Positions 8,758-17,298 of a DNA stretch of 37,038 bases are shown here, one piece after another. Made by a program: the position numbers and the translations under genes. The notes under the pieces were generated by a model, which was not told the DNA's origin, made no database searches, and worked only from the letters and a program-made list of their open reading frames with translations. The stretch comes from Mariniphaga sp. (GTDB lineage: Bacteria > Bacteroidota > Bacteroidia > Bacteroidales > Prolixibacteraceae): the NCBI GenBank assembly GCA_024636975.1, contig JAGXGA010000012.1, forward strand, positions 1-37,038, given 5' to 3'. The first letter of the stretch is position 1, and the number at the start of each line of letters is the position of its first letter.

Positions 8758-9111
8758 ATGGTTAAAGTTACAAAAGTATACAGCGACAGTAAAGGTGACA
8801 GTCATTTTAAAGACTATGAAATAAATTTAAAGGAGAAAGGGGAGATTGGTTTTCTCTCTGACAGGATACCGGCTAAAGAGGTTATTTTCAGAACGGTGGA
8901 ACCTTCCTACGATTACGATTTTCATAATGCTCCCCAACGACAGTATATAATACTTTTGGATGGGGAAATTGAAATAGAAACTTCATTAGGTGAAAGAAGA
9001 ATTTTCAGTGGAGGTGATATATTGCTCGTGGAGGATATAGAGGGTAAGGGGCATAAAACAAGAAACATTCAAAACATTGAAAGAAGATCGGTATTTATAA
9101 CCCTTCCATAA
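8758..9111 (+). CDS. Small cupin-domain protein
   Basis: The 117-residue protein has the outline of a single-domain cupin. The strand motif QYIILLDGEIEIETSLGERR is followed by FSGGDILLVEDIEGKGHKTRN, the usual G(X)5HXH-like and PG-H regions in weakened form. The His-rich first metal motif is largely missing (one His at the end of the second motif), so it may bind a small molecule or dimerise rather than carry a catalytic metal. It sits 4 bp after the DUF5996 gene and 17 bp before the FMN reductase. It may be a partner in small-molecule or stress oxidation chemistry, but this is inference. Confidence 0.7.
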   Translation: MVKVTKVYSDSKGDSHFKDYEINLKEKGEIGFLSDRIPAKEVIFRTVEPSYDYDFHNAPQRQYIILLDGEIEIETSLGERRIFSGGDILLVEDIEGKGHKTRNIQNIERRSVFITLP

Positions 9112-9128
9112 CAGAAACAACAGGAGAT

Positions 9129-9695
9129 ATGAATTCAAAAAAAAACAGGATTACAGGCTTTGCAGGCAGCAATAGTTCACAGTCAATAAACCGAAAACTG
9201 GTGCAATACGCCCTTGACAGTTTTAAAGATGATGAAACTGAACTGCTGGATCTTAATGATTTTGAAATGCCCCTGTATTCAAAAGACAGGGAAAAAGAGA
9301 TTGGAATTCCCGAAAAAGCACATTTATTCAGGAGGAAAATGCATGAGGCTAATGCGGTAATTTGTTCAATGGCTGAAAATAATCGCAGCTATACGGCAGC
9401 CTTCAAAAATATTCTTGATTGGTGCAGCCGGATAGACCTTAACATATACGGGCAGAACCCGATGCTGTTGATGAGCACATCACCCGGCAAATATGGTGGG
9501 CAAAATGTGATGAATACAGCTAAGTCATTTTTTCCTAAATGCGGTGCAGAAATTATTGAAACCTTTTCATTACCCTCTTTTTATGAAAATTTTAAAGAAG
9601 GTAAAATTACTGATGAGGCCCTCAAAGATGAATTGCTTTCGAAAATTGAATCTTTTAAGAGTTCAATCCAACACGGAAAAAAAGCTAAGAACTAA
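9129..9695 (+). CDS. NAD(P)H-dependent FMN reductase family protein
   Basis: This is a flavodoxin-fold oxidoreductase of 188 residues, normal for the family. The phosphate-binding loop is GFAGSNSSQSINRKL near residues 10-24. The family segment usually written PEYNRSYPGVLKNALDW appears as AENNRSYTAAFKNILDW. The conserved SPGKYGGQ loop follows at about 117-124. It should reduce FMN or quinone-like substrates with NAD(P)H in the cytoplasm. It is the last intact gene of the DUF5996-cupin-reductase unit. Homology to a pirin gene on the opposite strand begins exactly at its stop codon. Confidence 0.85.
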   Translation: MNSKKNRITGFAGSNSSQSINRKLVQYALDSFKDDETELLDLNDFEMPLYSKDREKEIGIPEKAHLFRRKMHEANAVICSMAENNRSYTAAFKNILDWCSRIDLNIYGQNPMLLMSTSPGKYGGQNVMNTAKSFFPKCGAEIIETFSLPSFYENFKEGKITDEALKDELLSKIESFKSSIQHGKKAKN

Positions 9696-9923
9696 AGAAT
9701 GCTCTTGTTTTACTGCTCCGCCAAATAAATAGCTTACAGTTGAAAGTCCAATGTGCGAATGAGGGAGCACATCCATTTCTGAAGTACCTGATAGCATACC
9801 CGGTACAGGGCCTGCATGGTCCATAAAAATAAATGGTCCTGCCATTCTACGCTTTCTGAATGGGAGTATGCGATTTACTGCCAAATCCGGTCCAATATAT
9901 GCCGGCCTCGATTCAATTAAGAA
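9696..9923 (-). pseudogene. N-terminal fragment of a pirin-family gene
   Basis: Reading the minus strand from about 9923 gives ESRPAYIGPDLAVNRILPF, then RKRRMAGPFIFMDHAGPVPG and PHSHIGLSTVSYLFGG. This is the conserved N-terminal cupin of pirin with its HxH iron ligands. A stop codon (TAA, minus strand at 9924-9926) lies directly upstream with no ATG. The homology ends at EHSL, at the edge of the FMN reductase stop codon. Intact pirins have about 230-290 residues; only about 75 remain. The gene is therefore a remnant truncated at both ends. Confidence 0.8.
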
Positions 9924-9997
9924 TTACCCCATGTATTAATCGAAAAGTATACCACTATTTCATAACCGGACGATTTATTCGTTCCTAAAAAATTAGT

Positions 9998-10397
9998 ATG
10001 TATACAAAACAAGAGATCATAGTCAAGAGACACCGTGAAGGGAAAAGTCAACGAACAATAGCCCGTCAGCTTCAGATCAGCCGAAAAAAGGTTAGTAAAT
10101 ATTTATTTGACTATGAATCCCACCTGCGTAGATCTCCATATGAGAATGCGTCTTTAATCGGGTATTTATCCAAAGCACTGGTATATCAAAGTGGTTCCCG
10201 GGGGAAAAGCTACGGCTCACGCGTGATATACAAGCAGCCATAGACAAAATGGTTAAAGAGAATAAGCATAAACTCAGGTATGGCCTCTGCAGTCAGGTAC
10301 TTAAAAAGATTGATATATTACTGAACCCATGGTTATGGCAAAGAAGCAACTTCAGCAAGTGAGGTGGACAGGATAAAGGCCTTTAAAAAATTGTTTT
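9998..10397 (+). pseudogene. Remnant of an IS21-type transposase gene (istA N-terminus)
   Basis: From ATG 9998 the frame reads MYTKQEIIVKRHREGKSQRT and then ARQLQISRKKVSKYL, the helix-turn-helix start of IS21-family IstA. The frame breaks in the homopolymer run GGGGGAAAA at 10200-10208. The expected sequence resumes in another frame as KLRLTRDIQAAIDKMVKENK and then GLCSQVLKKIDI. A last open piece runs to a TAA near 10397 (SASEVDRIKAFKKLF). The DDE catalytic domain and the istB gene are missing, so it is dead. It abuts the truncated pirin gene. Confidence 0.75.
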
Positions 10398-10420
10398 AAC
10401 ACGGCCTCTAAATTTTTTTG

Positions 10421-11323
10421 TTATTTGAAAGTATCCCGGTCCCAGTAGCGCATAACATCGGCTAAACTTTTACCGATTTCAAATTCAAGAAACAACAGCA
10501 ATTCTCTATCTGAAAGTTTTTCTTTTCTGGTTTTAAGTGCATCCCACCATTTACGATTTATCTGGTCGCCACCGGCATCATAAATTTTACCTGCAGCACT
10601 ATGCCACCTGAATTGATACCAGCCATAGTTTTTCGGATACTTTTGCCCAATTTCGTAGTATAAGTTCTCAAGGTCATCAAGGTTTGTATAGGTTAATCCA
10701 TTGGTACCTGCACCAAGGACCATTTTTGCAATGAGAGTGAGGGCAGGTAAAGATTCAGGTTCAATTTCGGCAACATAGGCATGGAGAAGACTATTCACAT
10801 ACAATTCGGACAGCCATTTACGCTGCATATTTAATTTTGCCTGAAGATGAAATGCATGGCCTAATTCATGAACTGCAAGTAAATCAAAAAAGGCCTGCAT
10901 ACTAAGTTCACCTGATTCAGTCCGGTAAACCGTCTGAATTTGTTCCCGTAAGTCCCCGGGCAATTGATCAAGTGGTGGCACAAAACTTTTCCAGAATGGA
11001 TTATCATTGGCAGCTACAACCAGAATATTGTCTCCGGTATAGTGAGGCATACCATAAACTAAGGGTAAGCTTGAATATTTTGTCCAGTCATCATCGCTTA
11101 AAACCAGTAAAGTTATCGCTGCATTAAAATCGAGCAGTTTTTCAAAATAATCAAAGGCCTTATCAACACGGGTTGAAATTAATTTGGCTCTATCATCGCA
11201 ATTATGACTGTAATACACCTGAAAATTGTAGCCATTGAGTGTTTTAAGCTGGCTGTATTGTGCCCTGACCGATTGAACTATAAAAAGGGAAACAATTGCT
11301 AAAAGGATAATTCGTGTTTTCAT
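10421..11323 (-). CDS. Secreted HExxH metallopeptidase-like protein
   Basis: The 300-residue protein has a clear signal peptide (MKTRIILLAIVSLFIVQSVRAQ, cleaved after Ala21), so it is exported. HELGHAFH at 152-159 is a zinc-binding motif with His152, Glu153 and His156. Glu173 in WLSELYVN is a plausible third ligand as in gluzincins. I cannot place it in a named peptidase family; it resembles uncharacterised Bacteroidota proteins of this kind. The C-terminal third (FLEFEIGKSLADVMRYWDRD) looks helical. It follows the AraC-type regulator gene by 65 bp on the same strand and may be co-transcribed with or controlled by it. Confidence 0.75.
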   Translation of the reverse strand: MKTRIILLAIVSLFIVQSVRAQYSQLKTLNGYNFQVYYSHNCDDRAKLISTRVDKAFDYFEKLLDFNAAITLLVLSDDDWTKYSSLPLVYGMPHYTGDNILVVAANDNPFWKSFVPPLDQLPGDLREQIQTVYRTESGELSMQAFFDLLAVHELGHAFHLQAKLNMQRKWLSELYVNSLLHAYVAEIEPESLPALTLIAKMVLGAGTNGLTYTNLDDLENLYYEIGQKYPKNYGWYQFRWHSAAGKIYDAGGDQINRKWWDALKTRKEKLSDRELLLFLEFEIGKSLADVMRYWDRDTFK

Positions 11324-11388
11324 AACATCAAAATTTATTCTTCAAATTTCGATGTTTCGTTTGAAGGAAAATAGTATAAAAACGACAA

Positions 11389-12216
11389 TTATATCCTTAA
11401 TTCTGCCTGCAATCTAACCGGGGCCTTTTCAAGGTCTCTTTCAATAATTCCCGGGGCAACGCTTGCAAACTGTTTAAAATCGCGAATGAAATGCATCTGG
11501 TCGAAATAACCACAATTGTAGGCAATACTGGTCCAGCTCATCTCAGGAAAATTTTCCCGCATCCGGTATGCCTTTGAAAAGCGAATCAGGCGTGCAAAAA
11601 ACTTTGGGGGAACACCTATCCGCTCTTTGCTGACGCGTTCAAACTGTCGGATACTTAGGCAGGCCAATGATGCCACTTCATCAATTCGCATGTTTCCGCT
11701 ATTACGCATAAGTTCGAGCATGGCTTTATCAAACGGCAAAGCTTTTTTCAGGGCATTTACTTTTTTAAGCAAAAATGATTCAACTACATCTTTTATTTCG
11801 TCGATATTTTGTGCTTCCTGTAATTTGTTGTTTACTTCTTCCATTTCACTCCCGTAAACATTTACTGCATCATAATGCCCGTCAATCATTTCAGCCATTG
11901 AAAGTCCCAAAAACCGGTGGAGGCCACCAGGATGAAACCCAACCCGAACTGCTTTATGGTTTTTATTGATATCAAGCATAACCCGGGTTACCATCGGCCC
12001 GACCACCACACTTCGGGGTTGCAGGTTAAATTCCGTTTCATCTGATTTCATTACCTTAATTCGATCATTAATGTAAAAAAAAAGTGAATTTTGCGGTGCA
12101 GGAGGATAAGGGCATACCACTGCTGAACCATTGGATCTCAGTTCTGCATGAACAACCATAATGCATTGGATAAAATCCTGTAATAAAATATGTGGTGTAT
12201 AGATTTTCGTCAGCAT
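11389..12216 (-). CDS. AraC-family transcriptional regulator
   Basis: The 275-residue regulator has an N-terminal sensor-like domain beginning MLTKIYTPHILLQDFIQCIM, with the SLFFYINDR and GPMVTRVMLD segments often seen in Bacteroidota AraC proteins of the DUF6597 type. The C-terminal domain has two helix-turn-helix units: MRIDEVASLACLSIRQFER (about 175-193) and SWTSIAYNCGYFDQMHFIRDF (about 226-246). It would bind DNA and act as an activator. Its likely target is the downstream HExxH gene or itself; the ligand is unknown. Confidence 0.88.
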   Translation of the reverse strand: MLTKIYTPHILLQDFIQCIMVVHAELRSNGSAVVCPYPPAPQNSLFFYINDRIKVMKSDETEFNLQPRSVVVGPMVTRVMLDINKNHKAVRVGFHPGGLHRFLGLSMAEMIDGHYDAVNVYGSEMEEVNNKLQEAQNIDEIKDVVESFLLKKVNALKKALPFDKAMLELMRNSGNMRIDEVASLACLSIRQFERVSKERIGVPPKFFARLIRFSKAYRMRENFPEMSWTSIAYNCGYFDQMHFIRDFKQFASVAPGIIERDLEKAPVRLQAELRI

Positions 12217-12350
12217 AAAATGTCAATTAAATCTATTAAAACGTATAAAATTACCCTGATAGAAAATACTTTCATATACTAAAACATCTTAATACAAAAA
12301 AGGTTAGTTATATTTTAGTCGACACATGTAAAAGGCTGTTTAATGTAGTT

Positions 12351-12358
12351 TATATTTG
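12351..12358 (+). promoter_or_regulatory. -7 promoter box of the HARE-HTH-like gene
   Basis: TATATTTG matches TAnnTTTG, 53 nt before the ATG at 12412. An AAGGA ribosome-binding site follows at 12398-12402. Confidence 0.45.
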
Positions 12359-12411
12359 CACCAGTTTAAAAACGACATTCTGAAGATACTAATAATAAGG
12401 AAAAATAGATC

Positions 12412-12678
12412 ATGGACATCCGAAACTCTGTAAAAATAATTCTTTCCGATAAAAAAGCCAGGCAAACAGGGCTTCATGTAAAGCATATAGCCCGCCATAT
12501 CCTTAATATGAACAACAATCTCTTCTCCGAAGCAGAAACACATAGCTTCGAATCATTGAAAGTGAAGGTCAACAGAATGCTGCTTTATGATGTCCGCAAA
12601 AAGAAAGGCAGTCAGTTTGCCCGGGTAATAAATCCTAAAACAAAAAAATACAGAAAAGGTGTTTATAAAATGAACTAG
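12412..12678 (+). CDS. Small HARE-HTH-like DNA-binding protein
   Basis: This basic 88-residue protein has the pattern of the HARE-HTH (HB1/ASXL/restriction endonuclease) winged-helix domain. TGLHVKHIARHILNMNNNLF corresponds to the first helices, then FESLKVKVNRMLLYDVRKKK and the wing SQFARVINPKTKKYRKGVYKM. HARE-HTH domains are thought to recognise DNA, often in restriction or repair proteins. An AAGGA ribosome-binding site is 9 nt before the start. It ends 45 bp from the convergently transcribed helicase gene. The assignment rests on pattern only; it may instead be a general basic nucleoid protein. Confidence 0.6.
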   Translation: MDIRNSVKIILSDKKARQTGLHVKHIARHILNMNNNLFSEAETHSFESLKVKVNRMLLYDVRKKKGSQFARVINPKTKKYRKGVYKMN

Positions 12679-12723
12679 CAACAGCAGGCTCTGTTCAACA
12701 ACATTTATTATCCATCCCTGCCC

Positions 12724-14490
12724 TCACCCATACAGTTCTTCCAGCTCCAGCTTCTTAATTCTCCTTAATATGGCTCCTTTGCTTCGCCCAAAATGTTTTG
12801 CCATATCTTTTACATGAACCCCTTCACAATACATCACAGTCAATTCATCGTCAAGCTCCGTTGTCCAGCGTTGACTGGTTTCTTTAGAATAGAGTTTTGT
12901 TTCATCCAAAACATACTTATTTATATCATTTTCCTTTAAATAATAAGCCTTTACAGTTTCCGGTTTCTCTTCAGTTTTTACCCGCATAACATGTATTTGC
13001 TGCGACTTAGGAAATTTACCCGGAACAATGGTTTCAGGAATATGAATACTACATCGTGTGCGGGTTATTGCTACATACAGTAGGTTTATCTCTTCATTCA
13101 GTTGCGAAAGATTAAGGTTTTCCTTTCTTGTCGTTTCCATCTGTTTTTTAATTTCCTCTTCTGTAATGAAATCCCTGACAAGCTGTATGGCATCATATTC
13201 CATCCCCTTACTGCGATGAACTGTGGAGAATATCATGTCAGCGTTTTCTTTATTATTATCTTTAATATGTTTTTCCTTAATTTCTTTTATAATTTTTGGG
13301 ATTTCATTTCCATATTCCTTTAAAATTTCCACCATCATCCCCAGCTGAACATCATCAGTTTTTTTTATATAATCCTCCAGTTCTTCAATGTTCTTCATCT
13401 CCATAATAAGCTTGTCCTTAATAAGCCAATGTTTATTGTTATACAGGTTCAGGACATCATACAACGACGCACCATCATCAGCATACGTATAGGAATTTAT
13501 ATTGCCTTCAAAATAAATCGAACTTACCTTTTTCTTTTCAGTAACGTATTCTATGGCTTTTATTAATAGACCAAGATTTGTACGTGCAAGCACTGCCTTC
13601 GATTTTATTTTGCCGGGTATGCCTTTCCCTTTAATTGAAAATGACAATGGAATTCCAGTTAGCTCTTTTAGTTTTAAAGCCTCCCTGGCAAGATTTGCAA
13701 TATCCTGGTTAAATCGAAAACTTGTGGAAAGATAGTAATCTTTGAAATCTGCCTTTTCAAGAGAATTTACTGCATGACGCCAACCGTAAATTTGCTGGTG
13801 TGTATCCCCCACAATAACCTTAACCGCTTTTTGCTTTAAAAATACATCAAGCATAGCAGGAGACGCATCTTGTCCTTCATCAAACAATATATAATCGTAT
13901 TGCAATTTCGGTTTCGAAAGCTGAAACTTCTTCAGATAAAAATCATGTGTAATATCAATTTCTCCTTTATCCATTTTATTCAAAAGTACCCGGCTTTGCT
14001 TCTCAATATATTTGTAAAATGTGTTCACAAAAGTCCTTGCTTTCGAATCATGAACCGTATCCAGGTAATTCAACTCCTGTACCCGTTCCTTGTCACTGTT
14101 ACAAAAAAAGGAAATGAATTTAAGAATATGTTTTGCCAAAACATATTCAGCATGTTTCTCGCCATTTCCCTGCAGCCCCAAAAGCCTGGCTACTTCGTAA
14201 GGCTTATATTCCGATTTCTTTACTGTATAACTACTTTTACGGACAACATGCCTGTGTGCAAGCGAATGCGCTGTTTCAACCTGCACGTTGGTCATCCTTC
14301 TTTCTGCAAACTTCCTGGAAGCTTCCAGCCTCACCGACCTGTTGAAGGCAAGGTACAAAATCCTGCTCGTATTGGGCCGGGAATGGGCATATTCAATTAC
14401 TGTAGTAGTCTTTCCCGAACCAGCAACTGCATTAATTTTGATATTGCCGGTTGATGCAATTATTCGCTTTTGTTCTTCCGTTAGTTCCAT
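12724..14490 (-). CDS. UvrD/FBH1-like superfamily 1 helicase with C-terminal HTH
   Basis: The 588-residue protein is a superfamily 1A DNA helicase. Motif I is AVAGSGKTTT at 21-30, motif II DEGQDAS at 204-210, motif III GDTHQQIYGWR at 228-238, motif V STVHRSKGMEYD at 422-433 and motif VI LLYVAITRTR at 470-479. DEGQD in motif II and the compact length resemble FBH1-type helicases, which dismantle Rad51/RecA-type filaments in eukaryotes. The last 48 residues (RWTTELDDELTVMYCEGVHV and on) form a separate Myb/SANT-like helix-turn-helix that may place it on DNA. The ribosome-binding site is strong (AGGTGAGG on the minus strand at 14502-14509). There is no nuclease domain and no RecB-like partner nearby. 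Confidence 0.88.
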   Translation of the reverse strand: MELTEEQKRIIASTGNIKINAVAGSGKTTTVIEYAHSRPNTSRILYLAFNRSVRLEASRKFAERRMTNVQVETAHSLAHRHVVRKSSYTVKKSEYKPYEVARLLGLQGNGEKHAEYVLAKHILKFISFFCNSDKERVQELNYLDTVHDSKARTFVNTFYKYIEKQSRVLLNKMDKGEIDITHDFYLKKFQLSKPKLQYDYILFDEGQDASPAMLDVFLKQKAVKVIVGDTHQQIYGWRHAVNSLEKADFKDYYLSTSFRFNQDIANLAREALKLKELTGIPLSFSIKGKGIPGKIKSKAVLARTNLGLLIKAIEYVTEKKKVSSIYFEGNINSYTYADDGASLYDVLNLYNNKHWLIKDKLIMEMKNIEELEDYIKKTDDVQLGMMVEILKEYGNEIPKIIKEIKEKHIKDNNKENADMIFSTVHRSKGMEYDAIQLVRDFITEEEIKKQMETTRKENLNLSQLNEEINLLYVAITRTRCSIHIPETIVPGKFPKSQQIHVMRVKTEEKPETVKAYYLKENDINKYVLDETKLYSKETSQRWTTELDDELTVMYCEGVHVKDMAKHFGRSKGAILRRIKKLELEELYG

Positions 14491-14540
14491 ACGTACTAAT
14501 TCCTCACCTGCTGGGATAAATCTCCTGAATTTTCATATAA

Positions 14541-14817
14541 TATTTGAGAAGTTTTTATAAAATTAATAACTATTTAGGACATTCTCAAGAATCTTTTGAA
14601 AACTACTTCAAGCAGATAATCCATCAACAATTCGCTTATAATTATCCGGAGGCATATTCTAATGAATATCAGTAAAAATTTTATAAATCAAATTCAAAAT
14701 TGTGTAACAGCTTATCCGTCATACCTTGGTAACTTTGTTAGAAAGGGAAGAGACAGAAAGCAAGGTGAATGTACCCGAACAGGTTACCAACTTCTTGTCA
14801 GGTTAATTGAGAAATAA
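14541..14817 (+). CDS. Small uncharacterised ORF pair upstream of the copper operon
   Basis: ATG 14662 opens a 51-residue basic frame to TAA 14815 (MNISKNFINQIQNCVTAYPS, then YLGNFVRKGRDRKQ). It has a good ribosome-binding site GGAGG at 14648-14652, 9 nt before the start. A second frame without an ATG (possible TTG at 14544) runs to TAA 14673-14675, encodes HSQESFENYFKQIIHQQFAY and overlaps the first by 14 nt. They could be two small coupled genes or one gene broken by a frameshift. I do not recognise either. The word AATTGTGTAAC inside the second frame resembles the regulatory motif seen elsewhere in this window. Confidence 0.3.
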
Positions 14818-14905
14818 TGATTGTCGCTAGAGTATATTGCTTTAAAAGACAAGGATTTAGTTTTTATATTTTAATAATTTGTAGATATCATTAAAAATTA
14901 GAGAC

Positions 14906-17011
14906 ATGGAAAATTCACACAACCATCAGAATCATGATCACAATTCCAATTCAAATAACCGGCATTCATCGAAACCTGAAAAAAAGGAAATGGCTGAAGA
15001 AACCATGGATTCACCTCACCATGAACATGAGGAAAAAGGTAATGGACATAACGGGCATGACCAAGGCGGCCATGATCATACATCAATGATTGATGATTTC
15101 AAAAAAAGATTCTGGATTTCGCTTGTTGTTTCAATTCCTGTTGTACTGCTCTCAGAAATGATTCAGCACTGGTTTGGTTATACGATTAACTTTCCCGGCG
15201 ACAGTTATGTACTTGCCGTTCTTTCCACGTTCATTTTCTTTTATGGCGGCTGGCCATTTTTGAAAGGGGTATGGGATGAAGTCCGGAAAAATGCCATTGG
15301 TATGATGACCCTTATTGGTGTTGCCATATCAGTAGCCTGGGGATACAGTACAGCTATTGTTTTTGGTTTGGAAGGTATGGATTTTTACTGGGAAATGGCA
15401 ACCCTTATTGTAATTATGCTTTTTGGTCACTGGATGGAAATGAAATCTATCAGTCAGGCATCAAAGTCACTTGAATTGCTGGTTAAAATGATGCCTTCGG
15501 AGGCCAATGTAGTTAGAGGGGACGAAGTAGTAAAAGTAAGGGTGTCGGAAATATCGCCGGGAGATATAGTGTTGGTTAAACCGGGTGAAAAAATACCTGT
15601 AGACGGGAAGGTGATTGAAGGCGAAACTCATATTGATGAAAGCATGCTGACAGGCGAGAGCAAGCCTGTAAAAAAAATAAAGGGAGAAAAAGTCATTGGT
15701 GGTTCAGTTAACGGGAATGGGTCTGTTAAAATAAAAGTAACTTCAAGCGGCAATGACAGTTACTTAAATAAGGTAATTAAGCTTGTTGAGGATGCACAGA
15801 AAGAAAAATCGAAAACTCAGCACCTGGCAAATAAAGCTGCTAGAATATTGACCTTTGTTGCTTTAGGTGTTGGTTTTATTACCCTGTTTACCTGGCTTCT
15901 GCTTGGTTTTGAATTTGTCTTTGCCCTGGAAAGAATGGTTACAGTTATGGTCATATCATGTCCTCATGCACTGGGGCTGGCAGTTCCACTTGTAGTTGCT
16001 ATTTCAACTTCAATTTCTGCACGAAAGGGACTGCTAATCAGAAACCGTACTGCCTTTGAAAACAGCCGTAAAATAACAGTTGTAGTATTCGATAAAACCG
16101 GCACACTTACAAAGGGGTCACATGAACTGACTTCTATAAAGTCATTGTCGGAACACTATTCCGACGATGAATTACTTCGGCTTGCGGCAGCTGTTGAACA
16201 ACATTCGGAGCATTATATTGCGAAAGGAATTCTGAATAAAGCCAAAGAAATGAAGTTGAAGGTTCCCAAGGCAGAGAAATTCAATTACCTGCCTGGTGTA
16301 GGTCTGGAAGGTACTGTTGAAGGAAAGGAAATAAAAGTAACAGGTCCCAACTATTTAAAAGATAAAGGCATTAAAGCACCTTCAGTTGGAGACGATGAAG
16401 GAACTTCTACGTTGGTATATGTTATTATTGCAGGTAAAGTAGTAGGTTATTTTTCGTTTGAGGACCAGCTAAGAGAAGAATCTTTCGAAACAATCAGGAT
16501 ACTCAAGGAGCAGGGTATTGAAAACCTGCTGCTGACAGGCGATAATGAAAGGGTTGCCAAAAAAGTTTCTGATGCATTAAACATGGACGGTTTCATAGCG
16601 AATGTGCTTCCACACGAAAAACAGGAAAAAGTTAAGGAATTGCAGCAAAAAGGACACTTTGTTGCTATGACAGGTGACGGTATCAATGATGCCCCTGCGC
16701 TTGCACAGGCCAATGTGGGCATCGCTATCGGTTCAGGTACTGATGTTGCCGCCGAAACTGCAGATATTATTCTTGTCAACTCCAATCCAAAAGATATTGC
16801 CAATCTCATCCTTTTTGGAAAGGCCACCTACAGGAAAATGGTACAAAACCTGGCATGGGCCACAGGTTATAACCTGGTAGCTATTCCTCTTGCAGCCGGA
16901 GTTTTGTATAATCAGGGTATCGTATTAAACCCTGCAGTGGGAGCTGTTTTAATGAGTTTAAGCACCATAATAGTAGCAATAAATGCTCAGTTGTTAAAGA
17001 AAACCATTTAG
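14906..17011 (+). CDS. copB: CopB-type P1B-3 copper-translocating ATPase
   Basis: This ATP-driven metal exporter of 701 residues sits in the inner membrane. The first 60 residues are His-rich (many HxH and HDH groups), a metal-sensing tail typical of CopB. The transmembrane metal site is CPH at 352-354 rather than CPC, and MSLST at 683-687 lies in the last helices; together they mark subtype P1B-3, copper with a preference for Cu(II)/Cu(I). The catalytic elements are TGES 249-252, DKTGT with phosphorylated Asp396, and TGDGIND 589-595. The nucleotide-binding loop reads SEHY at 434-437 instead of the usual SEHP. It is the first gene of a four-gene metal operon. Confidence 0.92.
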   Translation: MENSHNHQNHDHNSNSNNRHSSKPEKKEMAEETMDSPHHEHEEKGNGHNGHDQGGHDHTSMIDDFKKRFWISLVVSIPVVLLSEMIQHWFGYTINFPGDSYVLAVLSTFIFFYGGWPFLKGVWDEVRKNAIGMMTLIGVAISVAWGYSTAIVFGLEGMDFYWEMATLIVIMLFGHWMEMKSISQASKSLELLVKMMPSEANVVRGDEVVKVRVSEISPGDIVLVKPGEKIPVDGKVIEGETHIDESMLTGESKPVKKIKGEKVIGGSVNGNGSVKIKVTSSGNDSYLNKVIKLVEDAQKEKSKTQHLANKAARILTFVALGVGFITLFTWLLLGFEFVFALERMVTVMVISCPHALGLAVPLVVAISTSISARKGLLIRNRTAFENSRKITVVVFDKTGTLTKGSHELTSIKSLSEHYSDDELLRLAAAVEQHSEHYIAKGILNKAKEMKLKVPKAEKFNYLPGVGLEGTVEGKEIKVTGPNYLKDKGIKAPSVGDDEGTSTLVYVIIAGKVVGYFSFEDQLREESFETIRILKEQGIENLLLTGDNERVAKKVSDALNMDGFIANVLPHEKQEKVKELQQKGHFVAMTGDGINDAPALAQANVGIAIGSGTDVAAETADIILVNSNPKDIANLILFGKATYRKMVQNLAWATGYNLVAIPLAAGVLYNQGIVLNPAVGAVLMSLSTIIVAINAQLLKKTI

Positions 17012-17050
17012 CAAGGATTAATCTTAAAGGTTATTGATAAAATAATAAAA

Positions 17051-17251
17051 ATGCAACTCTTTTCAGTAATTACATGCCCTGTATGTGGATATCAAAAACA
17101 AGAAATCATGCCGGAAAATGCATGCGTTTATTTCTACGAATGCACCCGTTGCAAATTGGTAATAAAACCAATTGAAGGTGATTGTTGTGTTTTCTGCTCC
17201 TATGGAAATGTAAAATGCCCTCCTGAACAGTTTGGTGCAAAATGCTGTTAG
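17051..17251 (+). CDS. Small Cys-rich protein of the GDCCVFCSYG family
   Basis: The 66-residue protein has 11 cysteines: CPVC near the start, CTRC in the middle, and a tail GDCCVFCSYGNVKCPPEQFG that ends AKCC. This tail is the conserved mark of a small family seen in heavy-metal resistance loci (members read GDCCVFCSYG.PCPP). The Cys pairs suggest zinc or copper binding. No biochemical role is known to me. It lies 39 bp after copB and 47 bp before the HMA protein gene, within the metal operon. Confidence 0.75.
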   Translation: MQLFSVITCPVCGYQKQEIMPENACVYFYECTRCKLVIKPIEGDCCVFCSYGNVKCPPEQFGAKCC

Positions 17252-17298
17252 CATTTAATGAACTTGTTATTATTATAAAGAATTTAAATAAGAATAAA

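Noticed and set aside
17242-17298. Earlier start for the HMA protein
   Set aside because: It overlaps the preceding gene and hides the signal peptide that begins at 17299.
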